Shown here in pieces: positions 1-6,464 of a stretch of 10,634 nt of DNA. The notes under the pieces were generated by a model, which saw only the letters and a program-made list of their open reading frames with translations, made no database searches and was not told the DNA's origin. The translations under genes and the position numbers were made by a program. This stretch comes from an uncultured Succinatimonas sp. (lineage in GTDB: Bacteria > Pseudomonadota > Gammaproteobacteria > Enterobacterales > Succinivibrionaceae). The stretch is from assembly GCA_900548485.1 (NCBI GenBank), contig URKL01000039.1, forward strand, positions 1 to 10,634. Direction: 5' to 3'. The number at the start of each line of letters is the position of its first letter. Within the stretch, counting starts at the first letter, position 1.

Positions 1-95
1 TTCCTTACAAGGTTATTGAGCAGATGACTCACCACCCGTTAACTGATGCTGGTATTGAAAAGTTCCAGGCTGACTACAAGAAAGTATTCGGTTAA
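1..95 (+). CDS. fsa: C-terminal end of a small transaldolase / fructose-6-phosphate aldolase (5' end outside window)
   Basis: Only the last 30 codons are present, read from base 3 to a TAA at 93-95. The peptide contains the stretch [19 protein letters not shown] and ends in KKVFG. This matches the C-terminus of the short (about 215-220 residue) TalC/FSA/MipB-type transaldolases, such as the Bacillus enzyme with its KHPLTD..GIE.F.ADW end and E. coli FsaA with QDWQGAFG. Family members are cytosolic Schiff-base TIM-barrel enzymes that move three-carbon units between sugar phosphates or cleave fructose 6-phosphate. The catalytic lysine lies outside the window, so transaldolase and aldolase activity cannot be separated. 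It converges on cstA and is separated from it by a hairpin terminator. Confidence 0.8.
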   Translation, partial: PYKVIEQMTHHPLTDAGIEKFQADYKKVFG

Positions 96-126
96 TCTAC
101 ATTCTTTGTTAATACTAAAAAAATAA

Positions 127-157
127 AAGCTCCGCTATGAATCTCATACCGGAGCTT
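127..157 (-). terminator. Intrinsic terminator between cstA and the convergent transaldolase-like gene
   Basis: An 8-bp stem (127-134 with 150-157) continues, after one C-C mismatch, into a second 5-bp stem (136-140 with 144-148) closed by a 3-base loop. On the minus strand the hairpin is followed by TTTTATTTTTTT, a strong U-tract, so it should end the cstA transcript 45 bases after its stop codon. On the plus strand only a weak GATCTTT follows, so termination of the transaldolase-like transcript is possible but less certain. Confidence 0.8.
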
Positions 158-201
158 GATCTTTAAAAGATAAAAAATTAACTGCGTCTAAACAGTACTA
201 A

Positions 202-1911
202 TTAAGCTTCATTTGCCATCTTATCACTAGCATGTTGCTTTAAACGATGGAAGATAATGCTTAAGCCTAAGGCTACCATCATCAAAGACATTACAGTCAA
301 TAAGATACCCATGATAACTAAGACTGTGTTATGTCCCCATTGTTGCTGAACAACTTGAATAACACCCCAAAGACTCATAAACATCATGAAGAACATCGGG
401 ATTAAAGCGATATAGAAATTAGCGCCTCTGGCTAATAACCACAAAGTGATAACTAAGAAGGTTAAAGCAGCCATCAACTGATTAGAAGCACCAAAGATTG
501 GCCATAAAGAACCAGCCTCACCAGAGAGAGCCATAAATACTGAAACTAAAACAATGAATAAGGAAGCTGCATATTTATTGATAAATAAACGTCTTAAAGG
601 ATTCAAAGATTTAACTACAGTCTCATCAACCTCCTCAGACTTAGCTTTAGGCATAAATAACTCTTGCAATAAGAAACGAGCTAAACGAGTTGCTGTATCT
701 AAAGAGGTCATCATGAAAGCTGAGATGGCTAAAGAGATAAAAATCTTTGCATAAGTTACATCCATACCCAATGCAGATGAGAAGGATGAAATACCTACAG
801 CAAAAGCTGCAGCTGGGTTCTTGCCTAATTCAACAAAGGATGCAGGCTCCATAGCCATAACTGCGACTAAGGACATTACACCTAAAACACCTTCAATTAA
901 CATTGCTCCATAGCCTACAGTTAAAGCATCAGCTTCACTCTTAAGCTGTTTTGAGGTAGTACCTGAGGCTACTAAAGCATGGAAACCTGAACAAGCACCA
1001 CAAGCAATGAAAATAAACAAAGCCGGAACTAAAGCTGTCATCTGACCATCAGCGGTAACAGCATGGAAACCTTTGAAAGCCTCCATATTGATTTGTGGAT
1101 TGTAAAAAATAATTGCCAAGAAACCTAAAAGCAACATGGCATATAACAACCAAGAATTTAAATAATCACGTGGTTGTAATAAGTACTGAACTGGTAATAC
1201 AGAGGCACCAAAGATGTAAATAGCTAAAATGCCGATCCAAATATTACGAACAGTGGCACTGTCTAAATTGAACAATGTACCTAAATCTAAAGGTAAAACT
1301 GCACCTACGTATACGATAATGAAGACTAAAGGTACAAAAACAAAGGAGGCATTACGTAAAGAAACACCAAACTTATAAGTAACTAAAGCAAACAATGGAG
1401 CTAAAATAATAAACAGCAATGATGCTGTAGCTACAGCTGGGGTAGATACAAATAAGTTAGCAATAAGTAAGGTAAAGATTGCTACAACTAAAACTAAGCA
1501 TAACAGACAGAAAGATAAGAATAACTGACGGCCTGATAAACCCATCATCTTCTCCATAACAAAGGAGATAGAACGACCCTTATTGCGAACAGAAATTACT
1601 AAAGCTGCAAAATCGTGGAAAGCACCAACAAAAACGCAACCAATTAAGATCCAAATTAAAGCTGGAAGCCAGCCAAAATAGGCTGCCATGATAGGACCTA
1701 CAATAGGGCCAGGGCCTGCGATTGAGGCAAAGTGGTGACCAAATAAAACAATCTTAGGAGTAGGCACATAATCGATACCATCCATCATGGTCTGAGCCGG
1801 GGTAGGACGTTTAGGGTCAATTGCCATCAGGCGCTTTAAAAAGCCACCATAAACAAAATATGCTAAAACAAAATATGCTAAGCAAATACAGAATATCAGA
1901 CTGCCTGTCAT
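202..1911 (-). CDS. cstA: CstA-family carbon-starvation transporter (short form)
   Basis: This is an inner-membrane transporter of the carbon-starvation family, which includes E. coli CstA and BtsT and is linked to uptake of pyruvate and peptides. The protein is almost entirely hydrophobic helices. It carries the family signatures GHHFASIAGPGPIVGP (residues 58-73), CGACSGFHALVASGTTSKQ (304-322), SLDTATRLARF (403-413) and LWPIFGASNQLMA (469-481). At 569 residues it is much shorter than E. coli CstA (about 700) and matches the short form common in anaerobes and Gram-positives. I chose the ATG at 1909-1911 because a GGAG lies 7 bases upstream; an in-frame TTG at 1924-1926 would add five residues but would place that ribosome site inside the gene. 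The gene has a long, hairpin-rich upstream region with a promoter candidate and palindrome. The substrate cannot be read from the sequence. Confidence 0.93.
   Translation of the reverse strand: MTGSLIFCICLAYFVLAYFVYGGFLKRLMAIDPKRPTPAQTMMDGIDYVPTPKIVLFGHHFASIAGPGPIVGPIMAAYFGWLPALIWILIGCVFVGAFHDFAALVISVRNKGRSISFVMEKMMGLSGRQLFLSFCLLCLVLVVAIFTLLIANLFVSTPAVATASLLFIILAPLFALVTYKFGVSLRNASFVFVPLVFIIVYVGAVLPLDLGTLFNLDSATVRNIWIGILAIYIFGASVLPVQYLLQPRDYLNSWLLYAMLLLGFLAIIFYNPQINMEAFKGFHAVTADGQMTALVPALFIFIACGACSGFHALVASGTTSKQLKSEADALTVGYGAMLIEGVLGVMSLVAVMAMEPASFVELGKNPAAAFAVGISSFSSALGMDVTYAKIFISLAISAFMMTSLDTATRLARFLLQELFMPKAKSEEVDETVVKSLNPLRRLFINKYAASLFIVLVSVFMALSGEAGSLWPIFGASNQLMAALTFLVITLWLLARGANFYIALIPMFFMMFMSLWGVIQVVQQQWGHNTVLVIMGILLTVMSLMMVALGLSIIFHRLKQHASDKMANEA
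1851..1880. repeat. Exact 15-bp tandem duplication inside cstA
   Basis: Bases 1851-1865 and 1866-1880 are identical (AAACAAAATATGCTA, plus strand). In cstA they encode LAYFV twice in a row within the first transmembrane helix. The frame is kept, so the gene is intact. Confidence 0.9.
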
Positions 1912-1918
1912 GATAGTA

Positions 1919-1922
1919 CTCC
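1919..1922 (-). promoter_or_regulatory. Ribosome binding site that decides the cstA start
   Basis: GGAG on the minus strand lies 7 bases before the ATG at 1911. It favours this ATG over the in-frame TTG at 1926. It is also the only GGA in the leader downstream of the promoter candidate, so the multi-site CsrA control known for E. coli cstA is not evident here. Confidence 0.6.
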
Positions 1923-1963
1923 GCAATACTAATGTAGAATTTTATAAAAATAATAAGGCTCTC

Positions 1964-2115
1964 AGTTATGAGGATAACTAAGATTAGATCTTTATGATCT
2001 GAGGCTGGCGAGGGTGTAAGTTGTCAACCTTAGATAAGCGCGCTAATTTGGGCTTATCTATTAAACCGAGCTAGGTGCGCTCGGTTTCTTTTTGAATGAT
2101 CTGGTAAGATCATTC
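1964..2115. other. Cluster of five hairpins upstream of cstA (structured leader or small RNA locus)
   Basis: Five inverted repeats follow one another. Their arms are 1964-1969/1974-1979 (6 bp), 1986-1990/1996-2000 (5 bp), 2031-2039/2052-2060 (9 bp), 2063-2071/2079-2087 (9 bp) and 2094-2102/2107-2115 (9 bp). The octamer ATGATCTG occurs at both 1994-2001 and 2096-2103, so the right arm of the last hairpin could pair with the second hairpin instead, giving a possible switch. Read on the minus strand the cluster would be the 5' leader of cstA, but none of the hairpins has a U-tract directly behind it there. Read on the plus strand, the last two hairpins are followed by T-rich runs. I recognise no known riboswitch or RNA family. 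Confidence 0.5.
2063..2093 (+). terminator. Plus-strand intrinsic terminator with no plus-strand gene before it
   Basis: A perfect 9-bp stem (2063-2071 with 2079-2087) with a 7-base loop is followed directly by CTTTTT, a classic Rho-independent terminator on the plus strand. A second 9-bp hairpin (2094-2115) followed by TTAATTTTT could act as a back-up. The nearest plus-strand gene ends at 95, and cstA runs the other way. These terminators may therefore end a small RNA from 1930-2090, or stop antisense transcription before nadA. Confidence 0.5.
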
Positions 2116-2124
2116 TTAATTTTT

Positions 2125-2145
2125 ATATGGTAATTATTACCATAT
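2125..2145. promoter_or_regulatory. Perfect 21-bp palindrome overlapping the cstA promoter (operator candidate)
   Basis: Two perfect 10-base arms, ATATGGTAAT and ATTACCATAT, flank a single central base. The palindrome lies over the -10 region of the cstA promoter candidate, the classic place for a repressor site. The TGGT...ACCA core resembles in form the sites of GntR-type regulators, but the spacing does not match any operator I can name. Confidence 0.5.
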
Positions 2146-2160
2146 TATAAAAAATGTCAA
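2132..2160 (-). promoter_or_regulatory. Sigma-70 promoter candidate for cstA
   Basis: On the minus strand a consensus TTGACA (2155-2160) is followed after 17 bases by ATAATT (2132-2137). A TGG-TAATAA extended -10 at 15-base spacing is an alternative. A perfect TATAAT also sits at 2144-2149, but it has no good -35 at the right distance. Transcription from here would give cstA a leader of roughly 210 bases. The palindrome at 2125-2145 covers the -10 region. Confidence 0.5.
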
Positions 2161-2196
2161 GCAAAAAATGAAAAGCCTTAACACATATGTTGCGTT

Positions 2197-3264
2197 TTAT
2201 GCTAACTTAATTTTGCCACTTTTTATATCGTCTGAAAAAGACAACATTCTCTCTAAGGGTTTCATTGCAGCATCCCTAAGATTTTCCTCGACAAAAATCT
2301 CATGTCCCTGCGGGGTTTCTAAAGCCTCGACAAGCTTTGCTAAGGTATTTAATTCCATCCACGGACAAGAAGGAGTAATACGATCATAAGACTCGTTGCA
2401 CAAAACTGGTGCTTTAATAAAAGTTTTATCTGGACATGCCTGTTGCAATTTATAGAAAATATTTTGCTCTGTGGCGATGATAAACTCACAAGCCTCACTT
2501 GTTTTAGCAAAGGCTAAAATCTGAGATGTGGAACCAACATAATCAGCAATAGCAACTACCTCTGCAGGGGACTCAGGATGTACTAATAATAAAGCTTTAG
2601 GATGTGATGTTTTAACTTTTTTTATTTCCTCTGCAGCAAAAGAAGCGTGAACAATACATTTACCAGGCCAAGAATATACAGAAGCTTTAGATAAATTGGC
2701 AATATAAGAACCTAAATGTCTATCAGGTACCCATAAAACCTCTTGACCTTGTGAAGCTAAATATTTTCCTAAAGATACAGCTGTAGATGAGGTTACGATC
2801 CAATCAGATTGAGCTTTGACCTCAGCTGAGGTGTTTGCATAAGCTACAACAGTGGCCTTAGGATGCAAAGATTTTTGTTTTTTTAACTCTTCAACACTAC
2901 AGCATAAATCCAACGAGCACTCGGCACTCAGATCTGGCATTAAAACAGTTTTATTAGGAGAGAGAATTTTTGCAGTCTGTCCCATAAAACGTACACCTGC
3001 AACTAAAACTATATCTTCCTTACAATCACGACCTTTACGTGCCATCTCTAAGGAATCGCCAATAAAGCCATCAACCTCTTCACACAGTTTCTGTATGATA
3101 GGACTACAATAGTAATGAGCTATAAAGAAAGCTTTTTTCTCTTTAATTAAATTTTTAGCCTTCTCAAAAAGTTTGGCATCCTCTAATAATTCTTGTTGGC
3201 CAATTTCTTTAGGTAAGTTGAAATCAACTGGAACCTTAACATCATTTAAAAGCTTTAATGACAT
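2197..3264 (-). CDS. nadA: Quinolinate synthase NadA
   Basis: NadA is a cytosolic 4Fe-4S enzyme that condenses iminoaspartate with dihydroxyacetone phosphate to quinolinate, the precursor of NAD. At 355 residues it is close to E. coli NadA (347). It shares AHYY (49-52), GDSLEMAR (69-76), AGVRFMGQTAKILSP (89-103), AECSLDL (114-120), YANTSAEVKA (142-151), VTSS (157-160), HPESP (229-233), VGSTSQ (243-248) and CPWM (300-303). The three cluster ligands are visible as C116, C203 and C300, matching E. coli C113, C200 and C297. The two extra cysteines of the E. coli CxxCxxC are absent, consistent with their being dispensable. It starts 12 bases after the upstream gene's stop codon, with only a weak ribosome site, so it is probably the third gene of an operon. 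No nadB is in the window and no clear terminator follows the stop codon. Confidence 0.96.
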   Translation of the reverse strand: MSLKLLNDVKVPVDFNLPKEIGQQELLEDAKLFEKAKNLIKEKKAFFIAHYYCSPIIQKLCEEVDGFIGDSLEMARKGRDCKEDIVLVAGVRFMGQTAKILSPNKTVLMPDLSAECSLDLCCSVEELKKQKSLHPKATVVAYANTSAEVKAQSDWIVTSSTAVSLGKYLASQGQEVLWVPDRHLGSYIANLSKASVYSWPGKCIVHASFAAEEIKKVKTSHPKALLLVHPESPAEVVAIADYVGSTSQILAFAKTSEACEFIIATEQNIFYKLQQACPDKTFIKAPVLCNESYDRITPSCPWMELNTLAKLVEALETPQGHEIFVEENLRDAAMKPLERMLSFSDDIKSGKIKLA

Positions 3265-3276
3265 AATCTAATACCG

Positions 3277-3813
3277 TTATTTAATTTTAAAATCTAATGG
3301 TTTTACACTCAAATCTTTTAGAGCTTGTTCTTTATCCTTACGTAAAGCTCCATATGCGCGAAGACGGTTTGTAACCTCACGTAAATCAAGGCTTGGAGTA
3401 TCATCAGCATCAAGATACTCACATACAGCTTCATAGCTTAAAGGTTTAGTTTTAGGTAAAGCGCCTTGACCTACTAAGCATGAAGGCATCAAACACCATA
3501 AATGATCGCTATCTTTCATTACTAAAACCTGATGTTCTAAATCAGAATTAGTATCGTGAATAAAGATAAACTCATCATCTTTATGTAAATTTAAGCTATC
3601 AAAAAGCTTCAAATCATTTAAACTTGTAACCTTTCCCATAGCTCCTGCTGAGAAAAACACACCATTAACTTTTAAAGCTTGTGAGCTCTCATCTTCATAA
3701 CCAAATGCTAAATTGATCAAATGTGCTACATGTGCGATATCTGTTGTACCATCAACTGCAATCAAACGCCACATAGGTGTGTTTTTTAAGGTAATTTTAA
3801 GCAAATACTGCAT
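3277..3813 (-). CDS. pRiA4b ORF-3-like domain protein, function unknown
   Basis: This 178-residue soluble protein has no signal peptide. Its first two thirds resemble the plasmid pRiA4b ORF-3-like family: YLLKITLKNTPMWRLI at 3-18, a helix with HLINLAFGYEDE at 31-42, EFIFIHDTNSDLEHQVLV at 81-98 where the family usually has a YDFGDxWEH-type motif, and PSCLVGQGALP at 110-120. The central aspartate/tryptophan motif is degenerate here, so any activity of the family may be altered. The last 50 residues are charged and helical. The ribosome site AGAGG overlaps the TAG stop of the preceding gene 7 bases away, which suggests translational coupling. nadA follows 12 bases later. The family is common, often near mobile elements, and has no firmly established function; the match is from memory of the family pattern. 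Confidence 0.75.
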   Translation of the reverse strand: MQYLLKITLKNTPMWRLIAVDGTTDIAHVAHLINLAFGYEDESSQALKVNGVFFSAGAMGKVTSLNDLKLFDSLNLHKDDEFIFIHDTNSDLEHQVLVMKDSDHLWCLMPSCLVGQGALPKTKPLSYEAVCEYLDADDTPSLDLREVTNRLRAYGALRKDKEQALKDLSVKPLDFKIK

Positions 3814-3820
3814 ATTTCCT

Positions 3821-6397
3821 CTACTGAATCTCAGTATTTATAATTATATCTTTATTTCTACGCATCATCCTTAAAGATGATGACTTAGTTATAGCAAAAC
3901 CTGCATCTGTACATAAGCGTGCTAATAAACCTGCACATCTGATACGTGCATTACCGGCCTTTAAAATCAACTCTTTATATAATTTATAGTTAACCGGTAT
4001 CGAAACTGGGCGCAAGGCATTTAAAGCTCTTGCATAGGTTTTTTGAGGATCAATTTCCTCAGCTTTATAATATGTAGACAAATCCTTTAAAATCTCAAGA
4101 CGTTCATTTAAAAGAACTTCATCAATAACAGCTAAGTTTTCATCGATGCAATCTTTTTCAAGTACTTCAAAATAACTATCAAGATTGTACTCTAATATTT
4201 GCTCTTTATACTTATTTTCAAAATCTACCGGAATTGGACAGCCATATTCTGCAAACAAACCATTTTTGGTAATGCTTACAAAAATTTTCTTTTCAAGATC
4301 GCTCTTTCCTTCTTGTAAAAGCTTATTGAGTTTTTTAACTAACCTTCCAAGCTTCTTTTCAATATTCTTTACACTAGAAAAATCAATTTGATATTGAGCA
4401 TTCTTATAACCTTCAGTCAAAGTATCACTAAAAGGCCTAAAAGGATAATGCCCCTCATCTTCATCTTTTAGATGAAGTTTATAAGCTTCAGATAATAACT
4501 CTCGAGCCTCAAGAACTCCAAGACCAACAGCTTTACGCATATAGTAAATTTCGCGGAAAGGATCTGTAGGAAAAATAGTGCCACTTTTCGATAAGATCGC
4601 CATAAATAAACAGACCTCACCTGAGCTTTCTGCAAGATTTTCAATTTCTTCTAAAACCTGCATAAAAGGTAGTGGGTCAAAGCTATCTCTTTGCTTTAAG
4701 CTGTTATATTCTTTTTCAGCATCCTTTAATAAATACTCTTTACCATAGCGCAAATAAGTATGAGCAAGATTCATGTCTGAAAGCATATAAACTCTATAAA
4801 GGATATAAAAGCCCGTAGAGATATTACACTTTATAGCATTCTTAGCACAAATTATAGCCTCTTCATATTTTGAATTAAGCATAGCTGCTAAAGCTTGATT
4901 AAACCAACTTAATCCATCATATGCCAAACAACCTTTCATCCAGATCATTTGTGGTTTAAAGGCTTTTTTAGGCTCAGCTTTAACAGTAGCCTTCCATTTT
5001 TGACTATTTAAATTAAATAGACCATGCCCATCACCAAGCGAAGCTAAACTCTCAACATATTTAAGCGTTTCATCATTTACAAAAAAGAAAATGTTTTCCA
5101 TTAAAGCCTTATAAGCATAGTAATTTACAGGTAAATTACTTTTTCTTAAGATGGCAAATAAAAGCTGTTGCGGACCTTCACAAGAATTATTTTCAAGATA
5201 ATTCTTATCTACTAATAATTTATAAAAATTATTTAAATAAGCTGGCGGCAGAAGATTAAATAAAATAAATAAGGCCGCAAAAGCAGTAGGAGTTGCCCCT
5301 TGTTGACAGATACGATCACAAAGACATTCACCTAAAGTTAATAATAATGATCTAGTTTTTTCCTCAAGCTCATCATCTTCCATATTAGAAATGACTAAAC
5401 CATTTAAATCAGTAGAAATATCAAAAAGAGACTTATTTGATTCGATGATTACAAGGCTATTGTAGGCGAGATCATCTCTTATATCTCCCCTATATTCTTC
5501 ATATTCATATTGATAATCATGATCTAATAAATAAGCAGAAAATTGTTCGTCATCAGAAATTTTTGATAAGTAATAGCCATTTAAAAATAAATCTTTAAGC
5601 TCAATTTGCTTATCCTGATTTTTTAAATCTAAAGATAATAAATATAAAGGAGCTAGAGTATGTGCTTTAAGATTTCCGGTTAATAAAGCATATGCTAAAA
5701 AGAAACAACCTTGCAAACGATCATAAGCGACATCAATACCGCATAAATAGCTCTGAGCTAAACGTAAAGCTACAGATGAAGGCAATCCATAATAAGCAAA
5801 GATTTCTCCTTGCTGTTGCTCAAAGACCTCCAAATTAGTCATAAACAACATTAGAATTTCTAATTCCAAAGCATTGTCTGAATAAGCTAAGTCATTTGGA
5901 TGAGAAAAAAGCACTAATTTATCTAAATCATCTTCGATAGCAACATTTTTAATATAACGTAAAACCGCCGAGGGAATGATTATGGGAGAAATTTCAAAAT
6001 TTTCTTCAAATAAATCGTCGCGAATACAAGATAAAGATTGAGCAAGCTCATCTGAAGCAAGATCGTCATCTGCTCTAAAAAAATGTCTATTAAAATTCTC
6101 GTAAAGGCGTTCATCTATCTTACTTAAAGAATGCTCGCAAATCATTTCGATAAGCTTATCTAACTTCTCGTGCGCCCGCGGTAAGCTTCTTGCTAAATAC
6201 AAATAATAAAGAACATCCTCAAGTTGTGCAGATATAGTCGCATCTTTTTTAAAGGCAGCTACAACATCATCTATGTATAAAGAAGCTTCTCTATAGGCAA
6301 CTTTAGGATCAATAGAAATCCCCTTACCGCCATTATCACCTATAAAAATTTTTTCAAATTTGGAATATTTATTTAACTGTGATTTAGCTAATCCCAT
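3821..6397 (-). CDS. Large helical-repeat (Sel1/TPR-like) protein, function unknown
   Basis: This is an 858-residue acidic, probably cytoplasmic protein; I see no signal peptide or membrane segment. The clearest Sel1-like units are at about 208-257 (SVALRLAQSYLCGIDVAYDR and onward to LTGNLKAHTLAPLYL) and about 594-640 (a GTIFPTD turn, then RKAVGLGVLEARELLSEAY). A TPR-like stretch lies at 500-550. A second motif of the form PVNYxxYKxLI recurs at 423-433 (PVNYYAYKALM), 723-734 (PVDFENKYKEQI) and 801-811 (PVNYKLYKELI), with a looser copy near 384-396. The start is supported by GAGG five bases before the ATG. It is the first gene of an apparent operon with the pRiA4b-like gene and nadA, and the right end of a dead tnpB element lies about 20 bp upstream of its start. 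Sel1/TPR proteins usually serve as protein-protein scaffolds. I recognise no catalytic domain and assign no role. Confidence 0.8.
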   Translation of the reverse strand: MGLAKSQLNKYSKFEKIFIGDNGGKGISIDPKVAYREASLYIDDVVAAFKKDATISAQLEDVLYYLYLARSLPRAHEKLDKLIEMICEHSLSKIDERLYENFNRHFFRADDDLASDELAQSLSCIRDDLFEENFEISPIIIPSAVLRYIKNVAIEDDLDKLVLFSHPNDLAYSDNALELEILMLFMTNLEVFEQQQGEIFAYYGLPSSVALRLAQSYLCGIDVAYDRLQGCFFLAYALLTGNLKAHTLAPLYLLSLDLKNQDKQIELKDLFLNGYYLSKISDDEQFSAYLLDHDYQYEYEEYRGDIRDDLAYNSLVIIESNKSLFDISTDLNGLVISNMEDDELEEKTRSLLLTLGECLCDRICQQGATPTAFAALFILFNLLPPAYLNNFYKLLVDKNYLENNSCEGPQQLLFAILRKSNLPVNYYAYKALMENIFFFVNDETLKYVESLASLGDGHGLFNLNSQKWKATVKAEPKKAFKPQMIWMKGCLAYDGLSWFNQALAAMLNSKYEEAIICAKNAIKCNISTGFYILYRVYMLSDMNLAHTYLRYGKEYLLKDAEKEYNSLKQRDSFDPLPFMQVLEEIENLAESSGEVCLFMAILSKSGTIFPTDPFREIYYMRKAVGLGVLEARELLSEAYKLHLKDEDEGHYPFRPFSDTLTEGYKNAQYQIDFSSVKNIEKKLGRLVKKLNKLLQEGKSDLEKKIFVSITKNGLFAEYGCPIPVDFENKYKEQILEYNLDSYFEVLEKDCIDENLAVIDEVLLNERLEILKDLSTYYKAEEIDPQKTYARALNALRPVSIPVNYKLYKELILKAGNARIRCAGLLARLCTDAGFAITKSSSLRMMRRNKDIIINTEIQ

Positions 6398-6425
6398 TAA
6401 AACCTCAAAATTTTATTGACTTCCT

Positions 6426-6445
6426 CCCCTTGCTTTCGCAAGGGG
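6426..6445 (-). repeat. Right-end hairpin of the tnpB element (omega-RNA-type stem-loop)
   Basis: A perfect 8-bp stem (6426-6433 with 6438-6445) is closed by GAAA on the minus strand and followed by AGGAAGTCAA. In IS200/IS605 elements the transcript of the tnpB 3' end and right end forms the omega/re-RNA, with the terminal stem just before the guide. No T-tract follows on either strand, so it is not an intrinsic terminator. Confidence 0.7.
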
Positions 6446-6464
6446 ATTTATACTGCTTAGATTA

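Noticed and set aside
1912..1926. TTG at 1926 as the cstA start
   Set aside because: The only good ribosome site (GGAG, 1919-1922) lies downstream of it and fits the ATG at 1911.
1912..2160. CRP site or multi-site CsrA control upstream of cstA, as in E. coli
   Set aside because: No TGTGA-N6-TCACA-like site is visible, and the leader has only one GGA on the coding strand, in the ribosome site.
2163..2196. Terminator directly after nadA
   Set aside because: There is a T-rich stretch, but the only inverted repeat (AACA...TGTT) has four AT-rich pairs, too weak to call.
2197..6397. The nadA operon as an anti-phage or toxin system
   Set aside because: No nuclease, NAD-consuming (TIR, Sir2) or toxin domain is visible; NadA is a complete biosynthetic enzyme.
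6426..6445. The CCCCTTGC/GCAAGGGG hairpin as an intrinsic terminator
   Set aside because: No T-tract follows on either strand; its position next to the tnpB end fits an element right end better.
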